Shown here piece by piece: positions 1 to 10,190 of a stretch of DNA of 64,000 nt. Within the stretch, counting starts at the first letter, position 1, and every line of letters begins with the position of its first letter. Origin of the DNA: Lepidodermella squamata (taxonomy: Eukaryota > Gastrotricha); contig JBLDXI010000073.1 of NCBI GenBank assembly GCA_047495785.1, forward strand, positions 372,001 through 436,000, read 5' to 3'. The translations under genes were made by a program, and so were the position numbers. The notes below the pieces were generated by a model. It saw only the letters and a program-made list of their open reading frames with translations, was not told the DNA's origin and searched no databases.

Positions 1-57
1 TTTTCTTGCATTTACATAACCATCAACCCTTTCTGGTCTAGACCGACGTGTGATTAG

Positions 58-67
58 AATAAATATC
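58..67 (+). promoter_or_regulatory. TATA-like box of ankyrin gene 1
   Basis: AATAAATATC lies 58 bp before the ATG at 125. Similar AT-rich boxes sit at comparable distances upstream of several other genes in this window, which supports a short 5' UTR. Confidence 0.4.
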
Positions 68-124
68 CTGCGCATTCCTCGATGATTCTTTGCCCAAGAA
101 AGATCTCAAGAGAAGCCCAAAGAA

Positions 125-2047
125 ATGTCCTCACGGCTACTTCTCGTACTATTGCTTCCGCTAATTGGATTCACCTATGGTAATTTTACAGTGATTTTAC
201 GTGAATGAAAGATTGAAGATCTAATAATTTATTCAGGTAGCCAATTTCTACAAGTATGCAGGGATGACGATAGGGACAAATTCGAACCACTACTTGAAGT
301 CGAAGGCAATGCTAAATCAGTTGACAACGATGGCAAAACGTGCCTGATGATCGCTGCTGAACATGGCCACTGCAAACTCGTCAGGAAAATCATGAAAATG
401 CGAGACGCAAATGAAAACGCTCAAAGCAACAACGGCTACACAGCGTTGATGTATGCAATCGCGGCCGAAAAGCCAGATTGCGCTGAAGAAATGCTGAAAG
501 AAATGAGAGGCATTTTGGATGTTAACATAAAATCGAAGGACAAAACTACGGCTCTTCACCTGGCTGTTAGAAAGAATTACATCGAAATTGTTGGAAAATT
601 AGTGGATAAAGGAGCGAAACTTGACGAAATCGATGACAGAGGGATGACTCCTTTAATGGTCGCAGTTGAGTCTGGTTCGACAAAATCTGTGAACTTCCTA
701 ATCGAGAAAAAATCGAATGTGAATGCCGCGACTTTGAAGGAATTCAACCGAACTGCCCTTCATTTCGCAGCAGCAAAAGGCGATCTGGTCCTTATTCGGA
801 AATTAATCTCATCAGGAGCTCAGTTAGACACAGGCGCTAATGAAACCCCTCTTATTCGAGCGATTGAGGAGAATCATTCCGATGCTGCGTTGTTCCTCCT
901 TAATCAAAAGGCGAATCCTGATGCGAAGAGTAACAAACCCCTATTCTACGCACTTCATTGGGCAGTTTCGAAGAATAATTCGAAAATCGTCGAGGCTTTA
1001 CTAAGGTTCAAAGCTAAGGAAGATGTTAGGGATGAAGCGAATCGAACTCCGCAGATGTTGGCCGCTGAACTCAAATCTTGCGATTCTGTTCGGAGATTCG
1101 CATCGCTACGGCCGAATTCTCTAAATTTGAAGGGAAATCTGAAAAACAACGAAACTGCCTTGATAATCGCAGCTGGGAATGGTAGAATCGACTGTGTCAA
1201 AGCTCTTCGAAGGTCTGATTTGAATATGGCTAGAGATTCAGACAACAATACGGCTCTGCACCTTGCTGCTTCGCGCAATCATTCCGAAGTTGTGAAGTTT
1301 CTTCTCAAGCTCAACGCCGATCCAACGATGTTGAATAAGGCAAAACAAACACCGCTTTTCGAGGCCTTGAACACTTGCAGTAAGGAAACTGCGAATCTTT
1401 TGTTGATGGAGAATAACAGCTCTAGTAACAGTTCAGATCCTCAACTGAAGGCGAACTCTCCAGCTTCAGGTCTTGCTCTTCTCCACCTGGCTGCTAGATG
1501 TAATTTCGGCAAAATAACCTTAAAATTGATCGGAAACGGAGCTGCTATGGATCTGAAGTCTGCGAATGAAGATATGTCGCCTCTAGTCTATGCTACTTCT
1601 CACAAATCATGGAAAGCTGCTAGATTGTTGATCGAATCCGGCGCTGATGTGAATTCTCTTACTTCAAAATTCAACAAAAAATCTGCGCTGAATTTCGCGG
1701 CTGCGGAGAATAATTTCGAGGTCGTGAAGGCTTTGTTAGATGCGGGGGCTGAAATCGAATCTGGAGGAATCGAGACTCCCTTACTCTCTGCTTGTCGAGG
1801 CAATGCGACAGGTTCGGCGTTGTTGTTGCTGGAATCTGGAGCTCAGGCGAATGCGAAGCTAAGCGATGCTACGGCTGAAACGTGTTTGCATATGGCTGCG
1901 AAGGCAAACGACATAGAGCTGGTTGATAGATTGGTTAGACTTGGAGCAGATTTGAATGTGCGGAATGCTGGGAAGAAAACTGCGCTGAGTCTTACGGCTA
2001 ACAAAGAAATTCGGGATTTACTAACTGCTGCGGGAGCATCAGAATAA
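125..2047 (+). CDS. Secreted-type ankyrin-repeat protein (ankyrin gene 1)
   Basis: Two exons, 125-179 and 237-2047, are separated by a 57-bp GT-AG intron and give about 621 aa. Exon 1 encodes a hydrophobic leader (MSSRLLLVLLLPLIGFTYG) typical of a signal peptide. The rest is a continuous series of ankyrin repeats about 33 residues long, recognisable by TALHLA, TPLMVA and GAD/GAK-type turns from near residue 60 to the end. No catalytic domain, membrane helix or other domain is visible. Ankyrin repeats bind proteins and are usually cytosolic, so a leader is odd and the site of action is unknown. The reading frame across the intron is exact (phase 1). The stop codon lies inside an AATAAA. A 745-bp piece of this gene (1158-1902) is copied at 7613-8372. 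The leader resembles those of the neighbouring class C receptors. Confidence 0.8.
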
Positions 2048-2048
2048 A
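2043..2048 (+). terminator. Poly(A) signal overlapping the stop codon
   Basis: AATAAA contains the TAA stop of ankyrin gene 1 (2045-2047). This would give a very short 3' UTR if used. Confidence 0.4.
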
Positions 2049-2777
2049 TGTTGCCCTCTCTAAATGTCTGAGCCTCTGAGCCTTGATTTAACAACGGCGA
2101 TACGAAATTATTCCTAATTCGAGAAATTCTATAGCATTGTAACTTGTAACCAAAAAGCCTTAGATTCAACGATTCCTTGCTGAATTTTGATAGGATTTAT
2201 TCCGGCTTTGTTATTTTTTAGCAAGCAATACTGCAGCTTACTGCAGAATATTCAATCCAATTCAGTCTTAGAAGTCTTAAGTTTGAACAATCGCATTAAA
2301 TTCTATGCAATTCGACCGGGTTGAACCTGCTTGTCTGAGTTTTGGCCCTGTCTGTTCTTCCTGCTCAACGCCTCACGACATCATCGATAGCAAATCGATA
2401 AGTCTCCCGGAAAATGTGCGGCGGAAGTCGAATAAGTTGACTCTAGCTATCAAGAAGGTAAATCTAGCAACGCAGAGCCATGGATATGCCCTACTAGTGA
2501 TCTTACATGTCCTCGGGAAATTGGAAAACTTACGACCGCCAGCTGGTTTGAAACGCGCCTACACTATACACTACATAGTACAAGCGAAAGATTACGGGAT
2601 ACTTGCGTTGGTTGAAGAATATTCTCCGTTCTCCAGAACAGTAAATACACACCCTAAAAGCTCTAAAAATTACATCCGGTTATGTCTTCAAAAATAAACA
2701 GTCATCCCCGTACCTCGTGGGCGGTGGATCTTGCTTTCGAATTATATAAGATCACGAAAATCCAAATTATATTTAAA
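2049..2777. other. Intergenic; block shared with the region upstream of receptor B
   Basis: About 2215-2480 can be aligned with about 16595-16800 upstream of receptor B, with shared words such as GCAATACTGCAG, GAACAATCGCAT, GGTTGAACCTG and AAAATGTGCG. The receptor duplication therefore carried its upstream region. The ORF at 2305-2697 has no family features and is probably spurious. A TATA box (TTATATAAG) lies at about 2742-2750. Confidence 0.5.
2742..2750 (+). promoter_or_regulatory. TATA box of receptor A
   Basis: TTATATAAG lies about 28-36 bp upstream of the ATG at 2778, implying a very short 5' UTR or use of the second in-frame ATG at 2787. Confidence 0.45.
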
Positions 2778-5104
2778 ATGAGCCCGATGTTCCTCTTAAT
2801 TCTCCTTCTGCCACTCACAGGCTTATGTGATAAGCCAACCCTGCGAATTCTAAACCTTATGCCCTTCACTGGTCTTCAGCCTAATGAGTACAAAACATGC
2901 CGAGCTGTAACTGAATTGGTTTATCAGCTTGCTAACGAGCGTAAGGACTTGTTACCAAACTACAAGCTAGAACCTCAATTCTCGGACGATGGCGCTGGGG
3001 CTTTAGCAGCCCGGCGCCTACTCGAATTTGATGACCAGTTTTTAAACGGCCGCATTCCTGGTCAAGATATCTACAAGGCGCCTGTGATCTCCGGGTCATA
3101 TGTTTTTTGTGAGTATATTGCTGCCTTTGCTCACATCCTCGACTACGTCCAAATTGCTTCTTGCACAAGTGAAATGCTCTACAACCGAGCTAAATTCCCG
3201 AATATCTACTTGATAAGGCCAATAGGGTCGCAAGCTTTCATTGCTAGACTGAGATTCATGGTTGATGTTGGAAAATGGAAGTATTACGCAATCTTCGCGA
3301 ATTCCAACTCTGAATTCATTAACGCGAAATTTCTCCATAGTTCCGGGACAAAGCTAGGCCACGAAATGGTTTTCGACGTGATGACAGATTTCGACGAACA
3401 AACGGCGGCAGCCTTGAAAAAAGCTGATATTCGCGTGATTGTGCTCGTTTATACAACGACTAGCATGGTTTCGAAGTTACTATGTCAATTTTACGAGTAT
3501 GGCATAACCGGTTATCGATACGTCTTCATTCTGCCAGGAAGCACTTTCGCAGAGCCGAATACGCTGCCAAAAATTATCAGCCCTGGATGTACGAGGGAAA
3601 TGATAGCTATACAGTTCCAGTCTTCAGTCTGGGTCTCATCTCAGGTCATTACAGATGAGGTAAATGTTAAATCCACTCTGGGATACAGCTTGATAGAAAC
3701 TGATCTGTTACTCGATAATTATACAAACAAAATGAGACATCCTGATTACGGAACTCGTCATTTATGCCATGATATAGCCCTTCAAACTATCCTCTTGCTT
3801 AACGAAACCGAGGCGGGATTGAGGCTAGAAGGATTGTCCTTACTCAATGTTACCCAGCTGCCACGTTACATTGCAAAAATAACGAACGAAACCTCTCCTA
3901 AGATTACTTACATGGGTCTTAGAAAAAGTGGATTGAGTATCTACAACGAAAGAGCGGAGATAACGGGGAACAAGTGGCCAGTGTTTCGATGGAACCCGAG
4001 AGATGGCCAAAGAAATGTGGCTATGATTGTTCAAAAATCCTCAGGAAGTAGCGACGAATTCTCAACATATCTAACCCAACAAATAGCCGGGATAAAGTGG
4101 CCAACATCTGATGGCGAGCCACCAAACGAACGACCGTTTGTAAAGTTCGAATCGAAAAAAGTCCCACTCGCGTTGAGGATCATTATTTACATAGTATCAG
4201 TATTGTCCATCGTTTTTAAGTTAATGGTGATTGGAGATGTTTTAAAAACCCGAAATGATGATCAAATGCCGGCATCCTCAGCGTTCATATTCGCAGCTTT
4301 TTTACTGGCGGACATGGCTTCCATTCTATTTTTGGTCGAAATTCGGTTGGCTAATGCATTTTTTCTTCATTTGGCGAGGTTTTTCCTTCTCGCTACTGGG
4401 CTCAGTGCTTCGAATGGAACATGGTTGCTAGGGTCTTTTTCCTGTTCAGGGAAGTCAGCAAGTGGATGTGTGAAAGATCCACAGACTTGCGCGAGAATTT
4501 TTTTTTCAAAAGCCAAAATCGGAATTCTCGCTTCAAACTAAAACTGGCAAAATATTCGGCCGAGGTTTCCTTGAAATCGAGCAAACGTGACATTTCTATT
4601 ATCAATTATTTCCGTCAAATTTTCCGAAAATTCGACCGGTTGACTTTACTAACTGGTACAGTCGTCTCCGGTGCCATTCTGATCTTTATGATAATATGGT
4701 TTTCAGTCGACAATATTTCATGTGAACAAGTTCCGCTGCAAAGAGACTTGATCTACCTTGAAACCGAGGATGTTTTGCTGCAGGAATATGCTTTGAAATG
4801 CTCCTCGCATCATCAAAGCATTTGGATGGCCGTTATTCTTGCAGCTAATCTCCTAGCTCTGGTTTTCGGCTGCTACTTTGCCAGGTTTCTCTGTCGAACT
4901 GCTAGTTTCATAAAACAGTATCCCGATAGCAAGTTCGTACTAAGGGCGATGCTTAATGCTATCGCAATATCTATCGCAACTTGTCTTATACTTATCGCTG
5001 TTCCGGAGTCTCCGGTAACGGAGCGAAATGTTGTATCCGTGGCAACTGTCGTTGTATCGATCTCGTCGACTACAATTTTATACTTTCCTCACTGGAAAAC
5101 TTAA
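2778..5104 (+). pseudogene. GABA-B-type class C GPCR A, one-base frameshift
   Basis: This is a single-exon receptor gene like its neighbours. The ATG at 2778 begins a signal peptide (MSPMFLLILLLPLTGLC), followed by an extracellular ligand-binding region of the ANF-receptor/periplasmic-binding fold to about residue 455 and then the seven-helix domain from about residue 461. Inside helix 3, near 4418-4421, one base is missing relative to receptor C: GGAACATGG against GGAGCGATGG. The frame shifts and would end at 4541, while the rest of the receptor (helix 3 to 7) is intact in another frame to the stop at 5102-5104. The second intracellular loop is also shorter than in B and C. The reading frame is otherwise clean, so this is either a very young pseudogene or an assembly error. 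Intact, it would be a plasma-membrane receptor, probably G-protein coupled, of unknown ligand. Confidence 0.75.
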
Positions 5105-5147
5105 CCGCCGGCCTGAAGTAATAGCAAGTTGCACGCCATCGCTAATC

Positions 5148-5176
5148 ATTGTGTGTGTGTGTGTGTGTGTGTGTGT
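5148..5176. repeat. (GT)n microsatellite
   Basis: An uninterrupted GT dinucleotide run of about 28 bp lies downstream of receptor A. Confidence 0.9.
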
Positions 5177-5393
5177 AAGGTTGTGAAAGGTCTAAGGTTC
5201 AAATAAGTTGTGGATTAGGATTGAGACTTGCGTTACGCTTTAACATCCTCTATTTCAAGATTCGGATAAAAATTAAGAAGTGACTATATTTCTCTGATTC
5301 ATTTGACCGGTAGCAAGTAAATATCTACGTTGTATACTTACATTCAACAAATTTGCATCATATTAAGGTTATTCAGTTTTAATACCCGTCTGA

Positions 5394-7016
5394 TCAGCCA
5401 AACTTTACTCTCATGCGAGGGTGCACAGTTTGATCAGTCCGTTTTCCGGCTGAAAGGAGAATGTCAATGGTTTTCAGCTTGTTTTCCTCCGACACGTCAT
5501 CATCGTCGCATTTCTGAGCGAGGAGTAGAGCTGTCCAGCCTGTTGACGGCGCCTTGTAAGTGGCGTCAGCGCCCGCCACCCGTATTAAAACATCTACAAC
5601 GTTGTGGTGGCCTTTCACTGATGCACACATGAGCGGTGTCATCCATTTTTCAGATGGTGGATCTTGACCGAGTATCTCTGACAACCGAGATGAGACCACA
5701 TTGTTGACGCACAGAGCATTTACATCGGCATTGAATTCCACGGCCAGAATTCTCACGATTTCGGCCTGTCCATTCAGAGCAGCGTAATGCAAGGGAGTCC
5801 AGCCATTTTTATTGGAGGCATTAACGTCAGCTTTGAATTCTCCGGCAAGATTTCTCACGATATCCGCGTGTCCTTTCCAAACAGCGTCATGCAAGGGAGT
5901 TCTGCCTAATACATTAGGGCCATTAACGTCAGCTTTGAATTCTCCGGCAAGAATTATCACAATTTCCGCGTGTCCTTTCCAAGCAGCGTAATTCAAGGGA
6001 GTCTCGCCATTTTTATCAGAGGCATTAACGTCAGCTTTGAAATTTCCGGCAAGAATTCTCACGATTTCCGCGTGTCCATTACGAGCAGCGTAATGCAAGG
6101 GAGTCACGTCAGTTTCTTTACGGGCATTAACGTCAGCTTTGAATTCTCCTGCAAGAATTCTCACGATATCCGCGTGTCCATTCTGAACAGCGATGTGCAA
6201 GGGAGTTAAGCCTAATTGTTTCGAGGCATTAACGTCAGCTTTGAATTCTCCTGCAAGAATTCTCACGATATCCGCGTGTCCATTCTGAACAGCGATGTGC
6301 AAGGGAGTCTCGCGTTCATCATTAATGTCTTCAACATTGTCTTTCTTGGCAATAATTCTCAAGATCCCCGCGTGTCCTTCCCTGGCTGCGATGTGCAACG
6401 GTGTCATGCTATCTCTCGATTTTGCGATTGCATTAGCTTTGAATTCTTCCGCAAGTAAAATAACCATGTCCTTATGGCCTCTGAGCACGGCCAAATGCAA
6501 CGGTTTATAGCCCGAATTCATTGACTTCTCCACATCAATGAATTCAGTTGCTAGAATTCTTGCAACTTCCACATGACCTTCCATAGCAGCGACATGTAAC
6601 AAAGTCATGCCTTGCTCATTCGTTATTTGAGTGTTCGCTCCCATTTCTTTCGCTAATAATTTAACAGTAGTAGAGTGGCCGTTCTCTGCTGCAGCCCATA
6701 TCGGTGTCTTACCATCTGCAGCTGCAATGTCAACACTTCTCCGTGTCAATTTTCCAAGCATTCGTGCAATCTTTGCTCGACCATTAACAGATGCGACGTA
6801 GATCGGCGTTCTTCCCAGTAGGTCCTTAGATAGTGGATCAGCCTTGAACCTTGTCACCAGAAGATCTACTATATCATCACCGCCCTCTTGTGCGGCCAGA
6901 AACAACGGGGTAACACCTTCATCATTCTTGCAGTTCACATCCAAATTCAAAGTTGAGTTTGATAACAACAATTCAATTTCTGTTGTGTTGTGTTGCCTGA
7001 TGAGTCGAAAGAGAAA
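5394..7016 (-). CDS. Ankyrin-repeat protein (ankyrin gene 2), 5' end not found
   Basis: An open frame on the minus strand encodes about 540 aa made almost wholly of 33-35-residue ankyrin repeats (about 14), with consensus TPLHIA, NGHADIVRIL and FKADVNA. No domain other than ankyrin is seen. The coding exon appears to start at 7016 after a pyrimidine-rich acceptor ending in TTCAG; there is no in-frame ATG there, so a 5' exon is expected. None was found, and two fold-back elements plus a TIR element fill 7045-8861, so the 5' exon may lie beyond them or be lost. Between about 5750 and 6330 consecutive repeats are nearly identical in DNA with a period of about 99 bp, which indicates recent repeat expansion or homogenisation. 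Likely a protein-binding scaffold. Confidence 0.7.
   Translation of the reverse strand, partial: FLFRLIRQHNTTEIELLLSNSTLNLDVNCKNDEGVTPLFLAAQEGGDDIVDLLVTRFKADPLSKDLLGRTPIYVASVNGRAKIARMLGKLTRRSVDIAAADGKTPIWAAAENGHSTTVKLLAKEMGANTQITNEQGMTLLHVAAMEGHVEVARILATEFIDVEKSMNSGYKPLHLAVLRGHKDMVILLAEEFKANAIAKSRDSMTPLHIAAREGHAGILRIIAKKDNVEDINDERETPLHIAVQNGHADIVRILAGEFKADVNASKQLGLTPLHIAVQNGHADIVRILAGEFKADVNARKETDVTPLHYAARNGHAEIVRILAGNFKADVNASDKNGETPLNYAAWKGHAEIVIILAGEFKADVNGPNVLGRTPLHDAVWKGHADIVRNLAGEFKADVNASNKNGWTPLHYAALNGQAEIVRILAVEFNADVNALCVNNVVSSRLSEILGQDPPSEKWMTPLMCASVKGHHNVVDVLIRVAGADATYKAPSTGWTALLLAQKCDDDDVSEENKLKTIDILLSAGKRTDQTVHPRMRVKFG
5750..6330 (-). repeat. 99-bp tandem repeats coding for ankyrin units
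   Basis: The phrase CATTAACGTCAGCTTTGAAT followed by TCTCC recurs about every 99 bp with few changes. Each unit encodes one 33-residue ankyrin repeat. Confidence 0.8.
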
Positions 7017-7044
7017 CTGAAACAACGAAGAAGAAGTATATTTG

Positions 7045-7188
7045 TATGATATAGTACGAGTGTTTCATTTATATCTGAGATTCGTAGCACGAGATGCGGG
7101 CATGCAGACGAGCCGGAGCCGAGTCGGCATGACCAAATCGAGTGCGGAGAATCCAGATATGAATGAAACACTCGTGTGCTATATCATA
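7045..7188. mobile_element. Fold-back MITE 1
   Basis: About 45 bp at the left (ATGATATAGTACGAGTGTTT onward) are repeated inverted at the right end (AAACACTCGTGTGCTATATC). The central 50-60 bp is not repeated. It has no coding capacity and lies in the 5' region of ankyrin gene 2. Confidence 0.65.
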
Positions 7189-7251
7189 AAACTTTGCATG
7201 AGCATGGGTAGTAACACTATATTTTTTGAGCGAATGCTATATTTGAATGCT

Positions 7252-7447
7252 ATGATATAACATGAGTAGGAATCTATATTTGAGTGAAGCGCGAAATTTA
7301 GATCAAGTAAAACGAATGAAACAAGTGAAATCGAGGCGGAACAAGCCGGCAGGCGAGTGGAGACGAGATTTCATGAGGTGAATGAGTTTTACGAGATCTA
7401 TACGAGTGCTTCACGAAAATAGAGGTTTCTACGAATGTTGTATCGTA
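7252..7447. mobile_element. Fold-back MITE 2, related to MITE 1
   Basis: The left arm (ATGATATAACATGAGTAGGA, then GTGAAGC) matches, inverted and imperfectly, the right arm (GTGCTTCACG to GTTGTATCGT). Its terminal ATGATATA resembles the end of MITE 1. Confidence 0.55.
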
Positions 7448-7465
7448 AAATATTACACGGTATAA

Positions 7466-8861
7466 TTTTCGCAACGCAAAATAATAAATAATAAAAAATC
7501 CAACTTAAAATTTCATCGAAAAATGGCTTTCTATTCATTCTCGCTCATTTTTCTCATTCGTTTGAATTTCGTCTCGTTTTGAACGTCGATTTTCTGTCCG
7601 ACTGAAATTCTGCCTTGATAATCGCAGCTGGGAATGGTAGAATCGACTGTGTCAAAGCTCTTCGAAGGTCTGATTTGAATATGGCTAGAGATTCAGACAA
7701 CAATACGGCTCTGCACCTTGCTGCTTCGCGCAATCATTCCGAAGTTGTGAAGTTTCTTCTCAAGCTCAACGCCGATCCAACGATGTTGAATAAGGCAAAA
7801 CAAACACACCGCTGTCAAACACCGCTTTTCGAGGCCTTGAACACTTGCAGTAAGGAAACTGCGAATCTTTTGTTGATGGAGAATAACAGCTCTAGTAACA
7901 GTTCAGATCCTCAACTGAAGGCGAACTCTCCAGCTTCAGGTCTTGCCCTTCTCCACCTGGCTGCTAGATGTAATTTCGGCAAAATAACTTTAAAATTGAT
8001 CGGAAACGCAGCTGCTATGGATCTGAAGTCTGCGAATGAAGATATGTCGCCTCTAGTCTATGCTACTTCTCACAAATCATGGAAAGCTGCTAGATTGTTG
8101 ATCGAATCCGGCGCTGATGTGAATTCTCTTACTTCAAAATTCAACAAAAAATCTGCGCTGAATTTCGCGGCTGCGGAGAATAATTTCGAGGTCGTGAAGG
8201 CTTTGTTAGATGCGGGGGCTGAAATCGAATCTGGAGGAATCGAGACTCCCTTACTCTCTGCTTGTCGAGGCAATGCGACAGGTTCGGCGTTGTTGTTGCT
8301 GAAATCTGGAGCTCAGGCGAATGCGAAGCTAGGCGATGCTACGGCTGAAACGTGTTTGCATATGGCTGCGAATTTTCGCAACGCAAAATAATAAATAATA
8401 AAAAATCCAACTTAAAATTTCATCGAAAAATGGCTTTCTATTCATTCTCGCTCATTTTTCTCATTCGTTTGAATTTCGTCTCGTTTTGAACGTCGATTTT
8501 CTGTCCGACCGAAATTCTGCTGGAATTTCACGAACCTGCTCCCAGAATTCAGATCCGATTAGCAAAGCTGCCGCATTTAAAGCGGGAAGGTTCGATAGCC
8601 CATCAACCCTGTTCGCGAAAACCATGTGCCTTTACTGAATCTTTTCGAGGATCTTCTGCGCTACTCAAACCACGAGACGCTGCCGAATTCACGCAAAGTG
8701 GGGACGACATGCTGCCCGATTTCCTAGATTTTTCGAAGAAATTCTGATTCCTACGGCCGATTTTTGCTGCCAGAAAGAAAGCCTGCCAAACTGCCTCCGT
8801 CAAAATTATTCTCAAAATTGAATTTCCCCATTTTCCTTAATAATAAATTGCGTTGCGAAAA
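7466..8861. mobile_element. TIR element with a captured ankyrin gene fragment
   Basis: Terminal inverted repeats TTTTCGCAACGCAA occur at 7466-7479 and inverted at 8848-8861. Inside, 147 bp of left-end sequence (7466-7612) recurs directly at 8373-8519 with about one mismatch, and between the two copies lies 760 bp of ankyrin gene 1. Removing one 907-bp unit leaves a simple 489-bp element with no ORF, so the ancestor was a MITE. Possible TATA target duplications flank it, but these are weak. The superfamily is not recognised. Confidence 0.65.
7613..8372 (+). pseudogene. Captured fragment of ankyrin gene 1
   Basis: This is a copy of 1158-1902. I count about five substitutions and one in-frame 15-bp insertion near 7807 in 745 bp, so it is recent. 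It lacks the leader, the first half and the C-terminus. The frame remains open to a stop just beyond the junction. Two-to-five-base microhomologies (CTGCC, GCGAA) occur at the two junctions. Confidence 0.9.
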
Positions 8862-8960
8862 CTATATCCCATAGTGTTTTTCCGTTACAATTAGCTGTTT
8901 CAGGACCTCGGGAACCTTCAAGTAGGGTTGAAAATGGTATTCTGTATTCAAAATATAGAT

Positions 8961-9779
8961 CAGTGCTTCTCAACCTTTTTCAATAGTGGGCCATTTTCTA
9001 ACTCATTTTTCATCCCGGCGGGCCGCTACCGCTGTATTGTAAGAACACAGCGGGCCACATGTTTATAATGTGAGCGAAATTCAACAGATATTGTTGCTGT
9101 TTAATCGCCAATTTTATTGGCATGAAATTTGAAACACAACAAATTTAACAAAAATTGGGCATTCATGAGTAGGTATTGAGTATTGAGGTATTGAGTAGGT
9201 ATTAGGAATTATCAAATAAGTATCAAGTTTTATGAGCAGTTATATGAAATAGCAATGTCATTTCCGCTCATCGCAAAAAGAAACTAGAAAATCATAACTG
9301 GAATTTATTTACGCAAAATGTCTCGAGGGCATTTGAAAAAAATTGATTAGCGTAAATGAACGAATAAGGAATAAGGGAAAAAGTGGCTTTATTAATGGTA
9401 TAAACTGCGTTAAGCTCAGTAGGGTAGCCAAGATTTTTGTTTGGGCGTAAAATTGTTCACCCTTGCCCTCGAAACATTTTGCGGCATAAAAACTAAAAAC
9501 TACTTGAAAATAAATTCGCGAGCGAAGCGAGCTTCAGCTGACGCTTTTTGGGGCATTTTCAACCCAAAAATGGGCTAAAAATGCATTAAAGTATGGATGA
9601 TTCATAGGAACCCTGTAGTTGGACTTCCGGGCATCGCTTGCACCTTAAAGCTATTACAAATGATTGATAACAATGTTTGCGGGCCGCAACCAATACAAGT
9701 TACCTAGTTGAGTGCCGGGCCGCACAAAATCGGGCTGCGGGCCGCATGCGGCGCGAAAAATGAAGGTTGAGAAGCACTG
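8961..9779. mobile_element. Non-autonomous hAT element, 819 bp
   Basis: Terminal inverted repeats CAGTGCTTCTCAACC and GGTTGAGAAGCACTG are flanked by the perfect 8-bp duplication ATATAGAT (8953-8960 and 9780-9787), which is diagnostic of hAT transposition. No transposase ORF is present. It contains GGGCC-rich subterminal sequence and, inverted at about 9511-9537, a CGAGCGAAGCGAGC module also found in other elements here. Confidence 0.9.
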
Positions 9780-10066
9780 ATATAGATTTTCCATGTCAAA
9801 AATATAGAAACACCTGAATCTATATTTCAGATATGGAACAGAAATATAGTTCATATTATTCAAATCTATATTTGAAAAATGAAAAAATATTCCCAAAAAA
9901 TCGGATGGGATAAAAGTTATACAGTGATAGTCAAAAGATCCGCACGGTGGAATTGAGGCGATGCTAGTTGAAATTTTTCGCACGTGCGAAATGAGGCTGT
10001 TTATTCCAAGCAAAACGGACCAAAATGACGCCTTTTTCACGATCTCCAAAAATAGCTCCAAGGAAA

Positions 10067-10190
10067 GGGTGTGACTTTTTTCATCCGACCAATGTCTTTT
10101 TTTATCCGACCAATGTCTTATTTCATCCGACAACCAAAAATGTGACTAAAAACATCCGACAAGGGTGACTTTTTTCATCCGACAAAATAA
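10067..10190 (+). repeat. Left TIR of the MULE
   Basis: It contains six copies of TCCGAC spaced by T-rich words. The portion with CCGACAACCAAAAATGTGAC matches the right TIR exactly, in inverse orientation. Confidence 0.85.

Noticed and set aside
2305-2697. 130-aa ORF before receptor A
   Set aside because: No family features; it lies in the duplicated upstream block, where receptor B has no corresponding ORF.
6947-7171. Signal-peptide-like ORF (MKHSYYIIQIYFFFVVSV) before ankyrin gene 2
   Set aside because: It is in a different frame from the ankyrin exon, includes fold-back element sequence, and no splice joins it in phase.
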